Below are positions 9,190-19,108 of a stretch of 64,000 nt of DNA, one piece after another. Numbering within the stretch: the first letter of the stretch is position 1; every line of letters starts with the position of its first letter. Location: positions 372,001-436,000 of the forward strand of contig NZ_JPRH01000004.1 in the NCBI RefSeq assembly GCF_000737705.1. The letters run 5' to 3'. A program made the position numbers and the translations under genes. The notes under the pieces were generated by a model. That model was not told the DNA's origin. It was given only the letters and a program-made list of their open reading frames with translations, and searched no databases. This DNA is from Chryseobacterium soli (lineage in GTDB: Bacteria; Bacteroidota; Bacteroidia; Flavobacteriales; Weeksellaceae).

Positions 9190-9540
9190 TTATGAATCTA
9201 CATTCACTTTCCCCTGACCGAATTCAACAGTATTTCCAAAAAAGGAACCGCCATACAGATACCACTCAAGGCTTTCCAGATAAGCTACTGCATTTTCAGG
9301 AGTAATTCCTGAAAGATCTTTTTTGGCAACAATCCCTTTGTACCATCTTCCTGAATAGGAATAATGTTCAAATTCCACAAGATAATGAACCCATATTCTC
9401 TGGCAAAGTTTGCACTGCTGAATACTTACCTCTCCATATCTTCCGTTGGTATGGTCTATTCCTACTTCGGAGCTTCTATAATCATTGTGATTCATAGGTG
9501 GTTTTTCGCAGATACATCCTAATTTCGGGATCTTTTTCAT
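9190..9540 (-). CDS. Small conserved-looking Cys protein, function unknown
   Basis: 116 residues with no signal peptide and no membrane segment, so probably cytoplasmic. Near the N-terminus there is C-I-C (residues 9-11) and later Q-Q-C-K-L-C-Q-R-I-W (about 41-50), two cysteine pairs that could bind a metal such as zinc, followed by an aromatic, Tyr/Trp-rich C-terminal half (W-V-H-Y-L-V-E-F, L-E-W-Y-L-Y-G-G). I do not recognise the family. Codon use looks like its neighbours and the frame is clean from ATG at 9540 to the stop. It is isolated: 206 bases separate it from the glycosyltransferase and 124 bases from lpd. A real gene is likely; the function is open. Confidence 0.7.
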   Translation of the reverse strand: MKKIPKLGCICEKPPMNHNDYRSSEVGIDHTNGRYGEVSIQQCKLCQRIWVHYLVEFEHYSYSGRWYKGIVAKKDLSGITPENAVAYLESLEWYLYGGSFFGNTVEFGQGKVNVDS

Positions 9541-9746
9541 GTATTGAAGATTGATTTTTTAATAAAATTAATGGACTTCAAAGATAATGAAATATAAGAA
9601 TCTGTGTCTATTTCCGAATCAAAATAGGTTTATAATTTTTGAAACTCGGATGCTCTCGCAGATTCAACGGATTACATTAATTATTAAAAACATGAGTATC
9701 ATTAATTGGTAAAAGCAACGAAAAGAAGAAATAAAAAACAGTTATT

Positions 9747-10829
9747 TTATTTGTTCATCAAATCCAGCAATACTTTCTCGTATTTGTCTAAAATAATATC
9801 TTTTGCAAATCTTGATCTTATCGAGTTTTTAATAGCGTCTTTATCATAGCTCTGATGCAGAATTCTCATGATATGCTGAGAAAAATCTTCATGATTTTCA
9901 ATGTCGGATACTTCACCGTTGACACGGGACTGGATGATTTCATTGATTCCTCCCGGACAGTTATTGGCCAGTGAATAGGTCCCGCAGGCTCCTGCTTCCA
10001 ACAGGACATTCGGAAAACCTTCATATCTTGAGGAAAGAATAAAGAGGTCTGCATATTTCAGAAACTCATAGGGATTATCCTGTCTGCCGTGAAAAAATAC
10101 ATTTTTAAGTCCCAAAAATTCTTTCATCTGGTGCAGAATCTCCCGGTCCTGGCCATCGCCCAGGATATGCAGTAATATATTTTCATTTTTAAGCCTTGAA
10201 AACACCTTCAGCAGGTTATCAAAACCTTTTCTGGAGGATAAGTTCCCGATGGCCACTACATTTTTGTAGTTATATTTAAAACTCTCAGGCTTTTTGGAAG
10301 TTAATAATTTGTGATCAATAAACTCAAAGTCTACCGGATTGTTTATTTTAATAATCTTATCCGATTTGATGTTAAAATTCTTGGTAAGATCTTTCAACAT
10401 GTCATCACTCTGTGCAATGATTCTCTGATAGTTATTATAAAAATTATAGAAGAATTTTATTTCCTTTCTGGTTACATGCTGCGTAACAACATTGGTTTCC
10501 CGGGCAATGAATTTTGTCCTTGGAAAAAGTTTGATAAATAATGATAAATAGGCATTTACTTCTCCGTATCCTGAAAACACAATATCCGGTTTTCTGCGGT
10601 AGATCTCGGATAATATCGGCTTCAGAGAATGTCTGATCCTTTCTGTATTAATATCAATAATCTCCACATCTTTTTTAAGAAGGCTAAGATAGCCGCCGCG
10701 TTTGCGAAGAAGCAAAATCTTAGGTTCAAACCGATCCCGGGAAAGATGGTTCGCAATGGTAGTAATAATTCTTTCTGCACCTCCGGTTTCTAAATCCGGC
10801 AGAATAAACATAACAGAAATCTTTTTCAT
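9747..10829 (-). CDS. GT4-family glycosyltransferase
   Basis: 360 residues from the ATG at 10829. A longer frame from 10853 would run through the recQ terminator hairpin, and M-K-K-I-S-V-M-F-I-L-P is a typical GT-B start. Features: nucleotide-sugar enzyme N-domain with D-L-E-T-G-G-A-E-R (12-20), G-N-L-S-S-R-K-G (195-202) at the start of the C-domain, I-L-G-D-G-Q-D near 222, and the EX7E motif E270-G-F-P-N-V-L-L-E278. It should transfer a sugar from an activated donor with retention of configuration, in surface polysaccharide or glycolipid synthesis. No polysaccharide locus surrounds it, so the acceptor cannot be guessed. Confidence 0.92.
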   Translation of the reverse strand: MKKISVMFILPDLETGGAERIITTIANHLSRDRFEPKILLLRKRGGYLSLLKKDVEIIDINTERIRHSLKPILSEIYRRKPDIVFSGYGEVNAYLSLFIKLFPRTKFIARETNVVTQHVTRKEIKFFYNFYNNYQRIIAQSDDMLKDLTKNFNIKSDKIIKINNPVDFEFIDHKLLTSKKPESFKYNYKNVVAIGNLSSRKGFDNLLKVFSRLKNENILLHILGDGQDREILHQMKEFLGLKNVFFHGRQDNPYEFLKYADLFILSSRYEGFPNVLLEAGACGTYSLANNCPGGINEIIQSRVNGEVSDIENHEDFSQHIMRILHQSYDKDAIKNSIRSRFAKDIILDKYEKVLLDLMNK

Positions 10830-10840
10830 CTTAGGAAAAA

Positions 10841-10864
10841 ACCTTACCCACAATCAGGTAAGGT
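10841..10864 (-). terminator. Rho-independent terminator of recQ
   Basis: Stem ACCTTAC/GTAAGGT with a 10-base loop, followed in the minus direction by a run of six T. It begins 11 bases after the recQ stop and ends just before the glycosyltransferase ATG, supporting the start at 10829. Confidence 0.85.
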
Positions 10865-10874
10865 TAATATTTTT

Positions 10875-13079
10875 TTAATTAGCAACATCACTAATGAATT
10901 TAATTCTCAACATTCTCACTTCTTCATCAGAAAGTTCATCTCCAAATTCATCAAGCAGGATTTTCATACTATCGCTTTCAGAGTCGTTCATAAACTCCAT
11001 GAAACCGTCTACGATATCTTCATCGAAATTATCTTCAATATAATAATCGATATTCAGTTTGGTCCCCTGATATACAATCCGTTCCATTTCTTTCAACAAA
11101 TCATTCATGGAAAGATTTTTAGCTCTTGCTATATCTTCAAGATCAATTTTTTTATCCGTACTCTGAATGATGAATACTTTATGGCTGGATTTATTAGCCA
11201 CCTGTTTCAGCACCATATCCTGGGTACGTTCGATATTGTTGTCTTCTACATAGGTTTTAATGAAGTCTGCGAATTCTTTACCATATTTTTTCGCTTTACC
11301 TTCACCTACCCCATAGATTTTTGCAATTTCTTCCACTGTAATCGGATACTGAACCGTCATGTCCTCCAAACTGGGATCCATAAATACCGTATAAGGTGGA
11401 ATTCCGTATTTCTTGGCTACTTTTTTTCTCAAATCTTTTAACATACCAAATAAATTTTGATCTAAACCGCCACTCGCCTGCATCTGAATCTGATCACTGT
11501 CAGCCTTAGTCTGGCTTAAATCAAATTCCCTGTCTTCAGCAATTAAAAAGGTTGGAGCTTTTTTATCTTGTAAAGCCTGTTGTCCTTTTTCAGAAATTTT
11601 TAAGACGCCATAAGTTTCAATATCCTTCACCAGGAAATTCTGAACGGTAGCCTGTCTTAAAATTGTTTTCCAATAATTGTCTTTTTCGTGTTTTCCAAAG
11701 CCAAAATAAGATTCTTTTTCCATCTTATAGGATTTGGTTACTGCATTTTCTTTCCCTACAATCACAGAAATTAAATCTTTAGATTTGAATTTCTCACCTG
11801 TATCTCTGATTAGTTCCAATACCTTTTTAAGATCTTTAGAAGCATCTTTTAGGGTAGGAGGATTGGATGCATTATCACACATATTGGCCCCATCTCCGGT
11901 TACCGGATCAAAATTTTCACCAAAATAATACAAGATATACTGTCTTCTGCTCATGCAGGTTTCAGCATAGCCCACAACTTCATTCAGAAGCTGCAGACCG
12001 ATCTCTCTTTCAGAAACAGGTTTTTGTGCCAGAAATTTTTCCAGCTTTTCTATATCTTTTGGATCATAGAATGCCAGACAATGGCCTTCACCGCCATCTC
12101 TCCCCGCTCTTCCCGTCTCCTGGTAATAACTTTCCAGTGATTTTGGAAAATCGTAGTGGATTACAAATCTCACATCCGGTTTGTCAATTCCCATCCCGAA
12201 TGCAATTGTCGCTACGATCACGTCAGCTTCTTCCATCAGGAATTTATCCTGATTCGCTACTCTTACTTTTTGATCAAGTCCGGCATGATAAGGAAGTGCA
12301 TTCACTCCATTTACCTGCAGAAGCTGGGCAAATTCCTCAACTTTCCTGCGGCTCAGACAGTAAACAATTCCTGATTTTCCTTTATGCTGATTGATAAACC
12401 TAACGATTTCCTTATCTACATTCACTTTCGGGCGTACTTCATAGTACAGATTCGGACGGTTGAAGCTCTCTTTAAACACCAATGCATTCGCCATTCCCAA
12501 TGTTTTCTGGATATCATCCTGAACTTTAGGCGTAGCGGTAGCCGTTAGTGCTATAACCGGAACATCAGCTATTTTGTCTATAATAAATTTCAAATTCCTG
12601 TACTCAGGTCTGAAATCATGTCCCCATTCTGAAATACAGTGTGCCTCATCGATAGCAAAGAAAGAAATTTTAACATCTTTCAGGAAATCCAGATAATCTT
12701 CTTTAATTAAAGATTCCGGAGCTACATATAAGAGTTTGGTCTTCCCGCTTTTAATGTCGTCGAAGACCTGCTTGGTCTGCGTTTTATTTAATGAAGAGTT
12801 TAAAACATGGGCTACCCCATCTTCGGACGAAAGCCCGTTTACCGCATCTACCTGATTCTTCATTAACGCTATTAAGGGCGAAACTACTATTGCCGTACCT
12901 TCTGATATAAGAGCCGGAAGCTGGTAACATAATGACTTACCTCCTCCCGTCGGCATCAGAACAAAAATATCCTTCCCTTCTAACAGGTTTTCTATGATTA
13001 GTTCTTGCTGGCCTTTAAAAGTAGAAAACCCGAAATACTTTTTCAATTCGCCTGATAAATTGGCTTTTTTTGCGCTCAT
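10875..13079 (-). CDS. recQ: ATP-dependent DNA helicase RecQ
   Basis: 734 residues. Q-motif-like F-K-G-Q-Q (21-25), Walker A T-G-G-G-K48-S, Walker B D144-E-A-H147, L-T-A-T-A-T (178-183), and arginine fingers in Q-E-T-G-R-A-G-R-D (320-328). The RQC zinc region starts at C375-M-S-R-R-Q-Y and should contain C-x2-C-x2-C, but reads A398-N-M-C401-D-N-A404, so two of the four usual zinc ligands are replaced by Ala. A winged-helix part and a C-terminal HRDC-like region ([14 protein letters not shown]) follow, then an acidic tail. It unwinds DNA 3' to 5' in recombination and fork repair. Monocistronic with its own terminator. Confidence 0.96.
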   Translation of the reverse strand: MSAKKANLSGELKKYFGFSTFKGQQELIIENLLEGKDIFVLMPTGGGKSLCYQLPALISEGTAIVVSPLIALMKNQVDAVNGLSSEDGVAHVLNSSLNKTQTKQVFDDIKSGKTKLLYVAPESLIKEDYLDFLKDVKISFFAIDEAHCISEWGHDFRPEYRNLKFIIDKIADVPVIALTATATPKVQDDIQKTLGMANALVFKESFNRPNLYYEVRPKVNVDKEIVRFINQHKGKSGIVYCLSRRKVEEFAQLLQVNGVNALPYHAGLDQKVRVANQDKFLMEEADVIVATIAFGMGIDKPDVRFVIHYDFPKSLESYYQETGRAGRDGGEGHCLAFYDPKDIEKLEKFLAQKPVSEREIGLQLLNEVVGYAETCMSRRQYILYYFGENFDPVTGDGANMCDNASNPPTLKDASKDLKKVLELIRDTGEKFKSKDLISVIVGKENAVTKSYKMEKESYFGFGKHEKDNYWKTILRQATVQNFLVKDIETYGVLKISEKGQQALQDKKAPTFLIAEDREFDLSQTKADSDQIQMQASGGLDQNLFGMLKDLRKKVAKKYGIPPYTVFMDPSLEDMTVQYPITVEEIAKIYGVGEGKAKKYGKEFADFIKTYVEDNNIERTQDMVLKQVANKSSHKVFIIQSTDKKIDLEDIARAKNLSMNDLLKEMERIVYQGTKLNIDYYIEDNFDEDIVDGFMEFMNDSESDSMKILLDEFGDELSDEEVRMLRIKFISDVAN

Positions 13080-13261
13080 CTAATTTTCTATTGCTAAATT
13101 TGCATCTATCCCAAAGTTATAAAAAATTCACTTAAAATAAAAGCGAACGAATTTATAAAAAATAAAATTTATATTAAATATTCTTTTTTAAATATAACGT
13201 TTTTTAGTGGATTTTTTGTATAACTCATAAAATAAAATTTGTAGACCCCATCAAAATAAAA

Positions 13262-14221
13262 ATGGAAAGAGCCCATATTATTTCAATAGCCAAAAGTACG
13301 TTGGAAATAGAGATTTCTGAACTTGAAAAATTAAAAAACAGAATTGATGACGATTTTGCAAAAGCAGTAGAGATCATCCATTCCGCCGAAGGGAAATTAA
13401 TCGTTGTAGGAATTGGTAAATCTGCCCATGTCGGAAATAAAATTGTTGCCACTTTAAATTCTACCGGTACGCCTTCACAGTTTCTTCATGCTTCGGAAGC
13501 TATTCATGGTGATTTGGGGGTTATCCAGAAACAGGATGTTGTTCTTTGTATTTCCCACTCCGGAAATTCTCCTGAAATTGCAACGCTTGTTCCTTATTTA
13601 AAGAGCTATTCTTCCGCATTAATCGGAATGACAGGAAATAAGAGCAGTAAGCTTGCCGAATTCTCGGAAGTCATTTTGAATACGCATGTAGATATGGAAG
13701 CCTGCCCCAACAAACTGGCACCTACCAGCTCCACTACTCTGCAAATGGTTTTAGGAGATGCTCTGGCGATTGCTTTAATGGAATTGAATGATTTTAAAGC
13801 CAATGATTTTGCGAAATTCCATCCGGGGGGAAGTTTGGGTAAAAATTTAATCTCAAAAGTAGATCAGTTCGTTTCTCCGCAAAAACCTCAGGTGACTGAA
13901 GATGCACCGGTTAGAGATGTGATCATTTCAATCAGTGCTTCAAGCCATGGAATTACAGTGGTAACCGATCAGGAAAAAATTATTGGAGTCATTACTGACG
14001 GCGATTTACGAAGAATGCTGATGAATGGCAGTGATATTACCACAATATCGGCTAAAGATATTATGTCTGCCAATCCGAAGACCGTAGAAAAAGATATGCT
14101 GGCAAAAGAAGCCATGAAGATTTTAAAAGAGAATAACATCGGGCAGCTTATCGTTACAGAAAACGGAAAATACTTTGGAATCATTGATCTTCACAAGCTC
14201 CTTGATGAAGGAATAAACTAG
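13262..14221 (+). CDS. kdsD: KpsF/GutQ-type arabinose-5-phosphate isomerase
   Basis: 319 residues. N-terminal SIS domain (about 35-175) with V-G-I-G-K-S-A-H-V-G and C-I-S-H-S-G-N-S-P-E, followed by two CBS domains (about 200-260 and 265-319; I-G-V-I-T-D-G-D-L-R and F-G-I-I-D-L-H). The family converts ribulose 5-phosphate to arabinose 5-phosphate, the first step of KDO synthesis for lipopolysaccharide. Length and order are typical. It is divergent from recQ (182 AT-rich bases apart) and 153 bases upstream of tatC. The assignment as the KDO enzyme is family knowledge; the window has no other KDO gene to confirm it. Confidence 0.93.
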   Translation: MERAHIISIAKSTLEIEISELEKLKNRIDDDFAKAVEIIHSAEGKLIVVGIGKSAHVGNKIVATLNSTGTPSQFLHASEAIHGDLGVIQKQDVVLCISHSGNSPEIATLVPYLKSYSSALIGMTGNKSSKLAEFSEVILNTHVDMEACPNKLAPTSSTTLQMVLGDALAIALMELNDFKANDFAKFHPGGSLGKNLISKVDQFVSPQKPQVTEDAPVRDVIISISASSHGITVVTDQEKIIGVITDGDLRRMLMNGSDITTISAKDIMSANPKTVEKDMLAKEAMKILKENNIGQLIVTENGKYFGIIDLHKLLDEGIN

Positions 14222-14374
14222 GCAGGAAGCCGGAAAATGAAAGTTGAAATTCAAACATCTTCATCATAAGACCAGAAGAAAAGTTTTTAATTTTTAAACT
14301 TCCATCTTCTCTTATGAAACTTCCCACTTTACTCAAACATTTTTCATAAATTTGAAATCTTAAAAAATTATTCT

Positions 14375-15202
14375 GTGAGTGAAGGTAAAGAAATGTCCTT
14401 TCTTGGACATATTGGAGAATTAAGAGGCCATCTTGTCCGCTCAATGATCGCAATCATAATTGCTGCTTTTATTGTTGGTTTTAATATTAACTGGATCATG
14501 GACCATATTTTTTTCGGTCCTACGAGAAATGATTTTCCAACTTTTGAGATTGTGAATCATTTTTCCAGAATGATTTTGGGAGAAGACAGCATTCATCTCC
14601 CTAAGGAATTCCCTGTACGTGTGCAAAGACTTTACCAGCAGTTTAATGTCATGATGGCGGTTTCCATTTTTGGGGGAATCGTAGCCGCATTTCCTTATAT
14701 AGTCTGGGAATTATGGCGTTTTATCGGTCCGGCTTTGCATCCCAGAGAAAGAAAAAATTCAATTTTCATCATCAATTCCGTATGGATTCTGTTTATGACA
14801 GGTGTTTTATGCGGTTATTTTTTAATCCTTCCTTTCGCCGTGAATTTTGGGGTTATTTTTAAGATTTCTGACATTATTATCCCTTTATATGATTTAAGTG
14901 ATTACACGACGTTATTTCTACAGGTAGTATTGGGAATGGGTATTGTTTTTCTTTTTCCGATTCTTATTTATTTCCTTACCAGTATCGGGATTCTGAATCC
15001 TAAATTCATGAGGACGTACCGCAGACATGCCATTGTTCTTATTATGGTGGTGGCAGCAATTATTACTCCTGCAGATGTTTTAAGTATGATTATGGCTGCA
15101 CTGCCGCTGCTACTGTTATATGAATTCAGTATCATTATGTGTGCTTATACGTACAAAAAGGTTCAGAAAAGAGAAGGAAATCTTCCGGCAGTACAGGAAT
15201 AA
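14375..15202 (+). CDS. tatC: Twin-arginine translocase subunit TatC
   Basis: 275 residues with six predicted membrane helices (beginning near residues 22, 90, 130, 175, 215 and 235). The N-terminal cytoplasmic motif M-S-F-L-G-H-I-G-E-L-R and the conserved segment F-P-Y-I-V-W-E-L-W-R-F-I are TatC signatures; the conserved Glu of the first periplasmic loop region is difficult to place with certainty. TatC recognises the twin-arginine signal of folded proteins for export across the inner membrane. The start is a GTG at 14375 (S-E-G-K-E follows); an ATG at 14393 would also keep the H-x-x-E-L-R motif. No tatA or tatB gene is adjacent. A strong hairpin terminator follows. Confidence 0.96.
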   Translation: MSEGKEMSFLGHIGELRGHLVRSMIAIIIAAFIVGFNINWIMDHIFFGPTRNDFPTFEIVNHFSRMILGEDSIHLPKEFPVRVQRLYQQFNVMMAVSIFGGIVAAFPYIVWELWRFIGPALHPRERKNSIFIINSVWILFMTGVLCGYFLILPFAVNFGVIFKISDIIIPLYDLSDYTTLFLQVVLGMGIVFLFPILIYFLTSIGILNPKFMRTYRRHAIVLIMVVAAIITPADVLSMIMAALPLLLLYEFSIIMCAYTYKKVQKREGNLPAVQE

Positions 15203-15258
15203 ACCATTATTATACAGGTAAATTCCAAGAGAAAATTACCTTTTATCATAACATTTTT

Positions 15259-15302
15259 AAAGGCTCCTATATTTTAAGATTTTATAAAATATGGGAGCCT
15301 TT
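15259..15302. terminator. Strong bidirectional-looking hairpin after tatC
   Basis: AAAGGCTCC...GGGAGCCTTT arms of about 18 bases with one or two mismatches (TATATTTTA/TTATAAAATAT continue the stem), around a short AT loop, about 57 bases after the tatC stop. Confidence 0.8.
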
Positions 15303-15395
15303 AGCATATCTTACCATCAGTATTTTCAAACGATTCCCTTTCATGGAATTACCGTAAACTTATTTATTTTTTACGTCAATTGGCATTAAATTTTC

Positions 15396-15403
15396 TACTT
15401 TTG
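15396..15403 (+). promoter_or_regulatory. -7 box of the M1 peptidase gene
   Basis: TACTTTTG, a match to TAnnTTTG, 22 bases before the ATG at 15426. A well-spaced -33 TTTG was not seen. Confidence 0.5.
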
Positions 15404-15425
15404 GGTAGATTAATTTAATTTATAA

Positions 15426-17057
15426 ATGAAAAAGCTGTCATACACTCTTTTATTTGCATCAGGACTTGTTTTCGGACAAGTCTTAGAGCAGCCCAAAAAC
15501 TTCACCAAACAAGATACTTTAAAGGGTTCTAACACGTCATTCCGAAACTTTTGGGATGTAAAAAAATATGAACTTTCTGTAGAGCCTGATTTTGATTCAA
15601 AAAGTATTAAGGGAAGTAACAGGATCAGCTTTGAAATTATAAAAGATGTTACCAATCCGGTATTCCAGATTGATCTGAAGCAGCCTATGAAAGCAGATAA
15701 AGTAGAAGCCAGCTTTGCGATTGCCTCCTACAAACAGGACGGGGATTTCATTTTCATCACCACCAAGAAAAAATTTAAGAAAGGAGAAAAATTCACTATC
15801 GACGTAACGTATTCCGGGAACCCAAGAATCGCTGAAAATGCTCCGTGGGACGATGGCTGGGTCTTTACCAAAGATCATAACGGAAATCCGTGGATCAGCG
15901 CTGCAGATGAAGCAGGCGGTGCATCTGTCTGGCTTCCTACAAAAGATATCTGGAGTGATGAACCTGACAATGGCGTCGTAATGAAAATTATTACTCCACA
16001 GGATCTTGTAGGGGTTGGAAACGGAAGATTAATCAATAAAAAAACGGAAGGCGGGAAAAATATTTTTACCTGGGAGGTTAAAAACCCGATAAACCTTTAT
16101 TCTATTATCCCGAATATCGGTAAATATGTGAATTTCAAAGATACTTTTAACGGAGAAAAAGGAAAACTGGACTTAGATTACTGGGTACTGGATTATAATT
16201 TGGATAAAGCCAAAAAGCAATTCGAACAGGTGAAACCGATGCTTTCGGCCTTTGAATATTGGTTTGGACCTTATCCTTTTTATGAAGATTCTTATAAGAT
16301 TGTAGAATCTCCTTATCTGGGAATGGAGCACCAAAGCAGTATAGCTTACGGAAATGGATATCAGAACGGCTACCGCGGAAGAGATCTTTCCGGAACGGGA
16401 GTCGGACTGAACTGGGATTATATTATTGTCCACGAAAGCGGGCATGAATGGTTCGCGAACAATATTACGGCCAAAGATCAGGCTGACATGTGGATCCATG
16501 AGAGTTTTACGATGTATTCTGAAGTGCTTTTCACGGAAAAATATATGGATAAGAAGTCTTCGGAAATGTATGCAGTAGGACTTCGTAAAAAAATTGATAA
16601 TGATATTCCTATCATCGGAAAATATGGTGTAAAAAATGAAGGCAGCGGTGATATGTATCCGAAAGGAGCCAGCATGATTCACACAATCAGACAGGTGATT
16701 AACAATGATGAAAAATTCAGACAGATCTTAAGGGGGCTCAGCAAAGAATTCTACCACCAGACAGTAACCACAGAACAGATTGAAAATTATATTTCATCCA
16801 AATCAGGAATTGATTTCTCGAGTGTATTTAACCAATATCTGAGAACCATCAAAATTCCGACTTTGGAATATTCTCAAAACGGAAATATTTTAAAATTCCG
16901 TTATACGAATGTGGTTGAGAATTTTAAACTTCCTATCAGAATTGATGGTGAACAAACCATTAATCCTACGGAAAGCTGGCAGACCGTATCCCTGAAAAAA
17001 GGAACACCAATTCAGTTTAATCCCAATTATTACATCAATTATACTTCTGTACAATGA
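15426..17057 (+). CDS. Secreted M1-family zinc aminopeptidase-like peptidase
   Basis: 543 residues. Signal peptide about 1-17 (ends V-F-G-Q). An N-terminal beta domain is followed by the exopeptidase motif G-M-E-H-Q (replacing G-x-M-E-N) and the zinc site H336-E337-S-G-H340 with the third ligand E359 in W-I-H-E-S-F-T, matching H-E-x2-H-x18-E. The long C-terminal helical domain of classical aminopeptidase N is absent, so this is the short gluzincin form common in Bacteroidota. It likely trims peptides in the periplasm or outside the cell. A weak AAGGCTAA/TTAGCTTT hairpin follows at about 17085-17105. An M61 peptidase gene lies 130 bases downstream, on the same strand. Confidence 0.92.
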   Translation: MKKLSYTLLFASGLVFGQVLEQPKNFTKQDTLKGSNTSFRNFWDVKKYELSVEPDFDSKSIKGSNRISFEIIKDVTNPVFQIDLKQPMKADKVEASFAIASYKQDGDFIFITTKKKFKKGEKFTIDVTYSGNPRIAENAPWDDGWVFTKDHNGNPWISAADEAGGASVWLPTKDIWSDEPDNGVVMKIITPQDLVGVGNGRLINKKTEGGKNIFTWEVKNPINLYSIIPNIGKYVNFKDTFNGEKGKLDLDYWVLDYNLDKAKKQFEQVKPMLSAFEYWFGPYPFYEDSYKIVESPYLGMEHQSSIAYGNGYQNGYRGRDLSGTGVGLNWDYIIVHESGHEWFANNITAKDQADMWIHESFTMYSEVLFTEKYMDKKSSEMYAVGLRKKIDNDIPIIGKYGVKNEGSGDMYPKGASMIHTIRQVINNDEKFRQILRGLSKEFYHQTVTTEQIENYISSKSGIDFSSVFNQYLRTIKIPTLEYSQNGNILKFRYTNVVENFKLPIRIDGEQTINPTESWQTVSLKKGTPIQFNPNYYINYTSVQ

Positions 17058-17187
17058 TCATACAAGGAGAATAATTCCATATGCAAGGCTAATTTTTTAG
17101 CTTTTATTAAAAATTAAGAAAAGTTTAATACTGTAATTCGTAACGAATTGAAATTTAAAACAACTACTTAACTATAATTCAGACTCA

Positions 17188-19044
17188 ATGAAAAAAATTG
17201 CACTTAGCTTAGGTATGGCCGCCTCTTTTCTGGCCACTGCCCAATCTGTTAAAACCAATATCGATCTGGTGAATGTAAAGGACGATAAAGTGGCTGTTAC
17301 CATGGAATTTCCGAAAATGAAATCCGGTGACGTTAAGTTTCATTTTCCTAAAACGGTTCCCGGTACGTATTCTCTGGATGATTACGGAAGGTTTATAGAA
17401 GGCATCAAATTTTTTGATAATAAAGGAAGAGAACTGGCTTTTACGAAAGTGAATGACAATACGTATTCACTTAAAAATGCCCAGAACTTAAGTAAAATCA
17501 CGTATCTGGTTAATGACAGTTTCGATGATGAGATGGATACTTCAAAGCATAAAGCGGTATTCTCCCCTTCCGGAACTGATATTGAGCAGGGTAAAGTATA
17601 TCTGATCAATACCCATGGTTTTATCGGATATATCGATAATATGCAGGATGTCCCTTATCAGCTGGTGATTCAAAAACCTACCGATTTCTATGGAACCACT
17701 GCTTTGGTTGATCAGGACAAATCTGAATCTACCGATACGTATACTTTAGCCAATTACGCTAAGGTAACGGATTCTCCTCTGATGTATACCAAACCGGATT
17801 ATATTACCTTTAATGCAGGCGGAATGGACCTTGTACTAGGCGTGTATTCTCCGACAGGGAAATATAAAGCGGCAGATTTTAAGGATAACTTAGAGAAAAT
17901 GGTGGTTGCCCAAAAGAAATTCCTGGGTGATATGAATACCAATAAGAAATATGCAATCATGCTTTATCTAGCAGGAACAGACGGACCGCAGATCAAAGGA
18001 TTCGGAGCTTTGGAGCATCATGAATCTACCAGTGTGGTTCTTCCTGAAATGATGCCGAAAGATGCCATCGATAAAACGATTACGGATGTGGTGTCCCATG
18101 AGTTTTTCCATACGGTAAATCCTTTGAAAACGCATTCTGAAGAGATCCATTATTTTGATTATGCAGATCCTAAAATGTCGCAGCACCTTTGGATGTATGA
18201 AGGCGGAACGGAATATTTTGCGAATTTATTCCAGATTCAGGAAGGTCTGATCAATAAGGATGAATTTTTACAGAGAATCGGTGAAAAAATTACCAATTCT
18301 AAAAATTACGATGATACGATGCCGTTTACGGTGATGAGTAAAAATGTATTGCAGGAGCCTTATAAAGATCAGTACAGAAATGTGTATGAAAAAGGAACCC
18401 TCCTTGCCATGTGTCTGGATATTGAACTCAGAAAACTCTCCAACGGAGAAATGGGCTACCGCGATATGATCCGAAAACTGTCTCAGAGATTTGGAGAAAA
18501 CAAGCCTTTTAAAGATGATAAGCTTATTGATGAACTGGTAACGGTAACCGGATATCCTCAAATCAAGGATTTCTATACCAAATATATTGCAGGAAGCCAG
18601 CCGACTCCATATGCCGAATACCTGAATATGGTAGGGGTAGAAGTGAAGAAGCAGGAAGTTCCGCCTCTTTTCTGGTTTATCAAGGATCCGAATCAGACAG
18701 GATATAACGAAAAGAACAAAACTTTTATCTTTGATGAAAACTCAGCGTTATCATCATTTTCAAAAAGTATAGGATTTAAAATTACAGATGAAATTCTGGC
18801 ATTAGATGGTAAAACCGTCGATATCAAAAATGTACAGGATTTTATCAGTTATTCTAAAACGATTAAAGACGGTCAGAACGTTACGGTAACTATTCTGAGA
18901 AAGAATGGTGATAAGACCGAAAAATTATCCCTGAAAGGAAAAGCAATCCTGGATAAACTGACTATAGAAAACCTACAGTTTAAAGCAAATCCTAGCCCGG
19001 CAGAACAAAAACTGCAAGATCAATGGTTAACTGGAAAGAAATAA
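17188..19044 (+). CDS. Secreted M61-family (glycyl aminopeptidase-like) peptidase with PDZ domain
   Basis: 618 residues. Signal peptide about 1-18 (ends A-T-A-Q). Beta-rich N-terminal domain, then the zinc motif H304-E305-F-F-H308 with a downstream Glu in W-M-Y-E-G-G-T-E-Y, the order found in M61 peptidases. A PDZ domain occupies about 500-590 (I-T-D-E-I-L-A-L-D-G-K-T-V). Family members release N-terminal Gly or Ala from peptides; exact specificity cannot be read here. It follows the M1 peptidase on the same strand and ends at a good terminator (19047-19070), so the two may form a peptide-processing pair, although each could have its own promoter. Confidence 0.93.
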   Translation: MKKIALSLGMAASFLATAQSVKTNIDLVNVKDDKVAVTMEFPKMKSGDVKFHFPKTVPGTYSLDDYGRFIEGIKFFDNKGRELAFTKVNDNTYSLKNAQNLSKITYLVNDSFDDEMDTSKHKAVFSPSGTDIEQGKVYLINTHGFIGYIDNMQDVPYQLVIQKPTDFYGTTALVDQDKSESTDTYTLANYAKVTDSPLMYTKPDYITFNAGGMDLVLGVYSPTGKYKAADFKDNLEKMVVAQKKFLGDMNTNKKYAIMLYLAGTDGPQIKGFGALEHHESTSVVLPEMMPKDAIDKTITDVVSHEFFHTVNPLKTHSEEIHYFDYADPKMSQHLWMYEGGTEYFANLFQIQEGLINKDEFLQRIGEKITNSKNYDDTMPFTVMSKNVLQEPYKDQYRNVYEKGTLLAMCLDIELRKLSNGEMGYRDMIRKLSQRFGENKPFKDDKLIDELVTVTGYPQIKDFYTKYIAGSQPTPYAEYLNMVGVEVKKQEVPPLFWFIKDPNQTGYNEKNKTFIFDENSALSSFSKSIGFKITDEILALDGKTVDIKNVQDFISYSKTIKDGQNVTVTILRKNGDKTEKLSLKGKAILDKLTIENLQFKANPSPAEQKLQDQWLTGKK

Positions 19045-19046
19045 TA

Positions 19047-19070
19047 AAAGCGGGAAAAAATTCCCGCTTT
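19047..19070 (+). terminator. Terminator of the M61 peptidase gene
   Basis: Stem AAAGCGGGAA/TTCCCGCTTT with a loop of four A, followed by TTGTTTTTTT. It begins 2 bases after the stop codon. Confidence 0.9.
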
Positions 19071-19108
19071 TTGTTTTTTTATTTTTAATGATAAATCTCC
19101 TTTTTTCC

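Noticed and set aside
16173..16682. 169-codon minus-strand frame inside the M1 peptidase
   Set aside because: Antisense to an unmistakable zinc peptidase.
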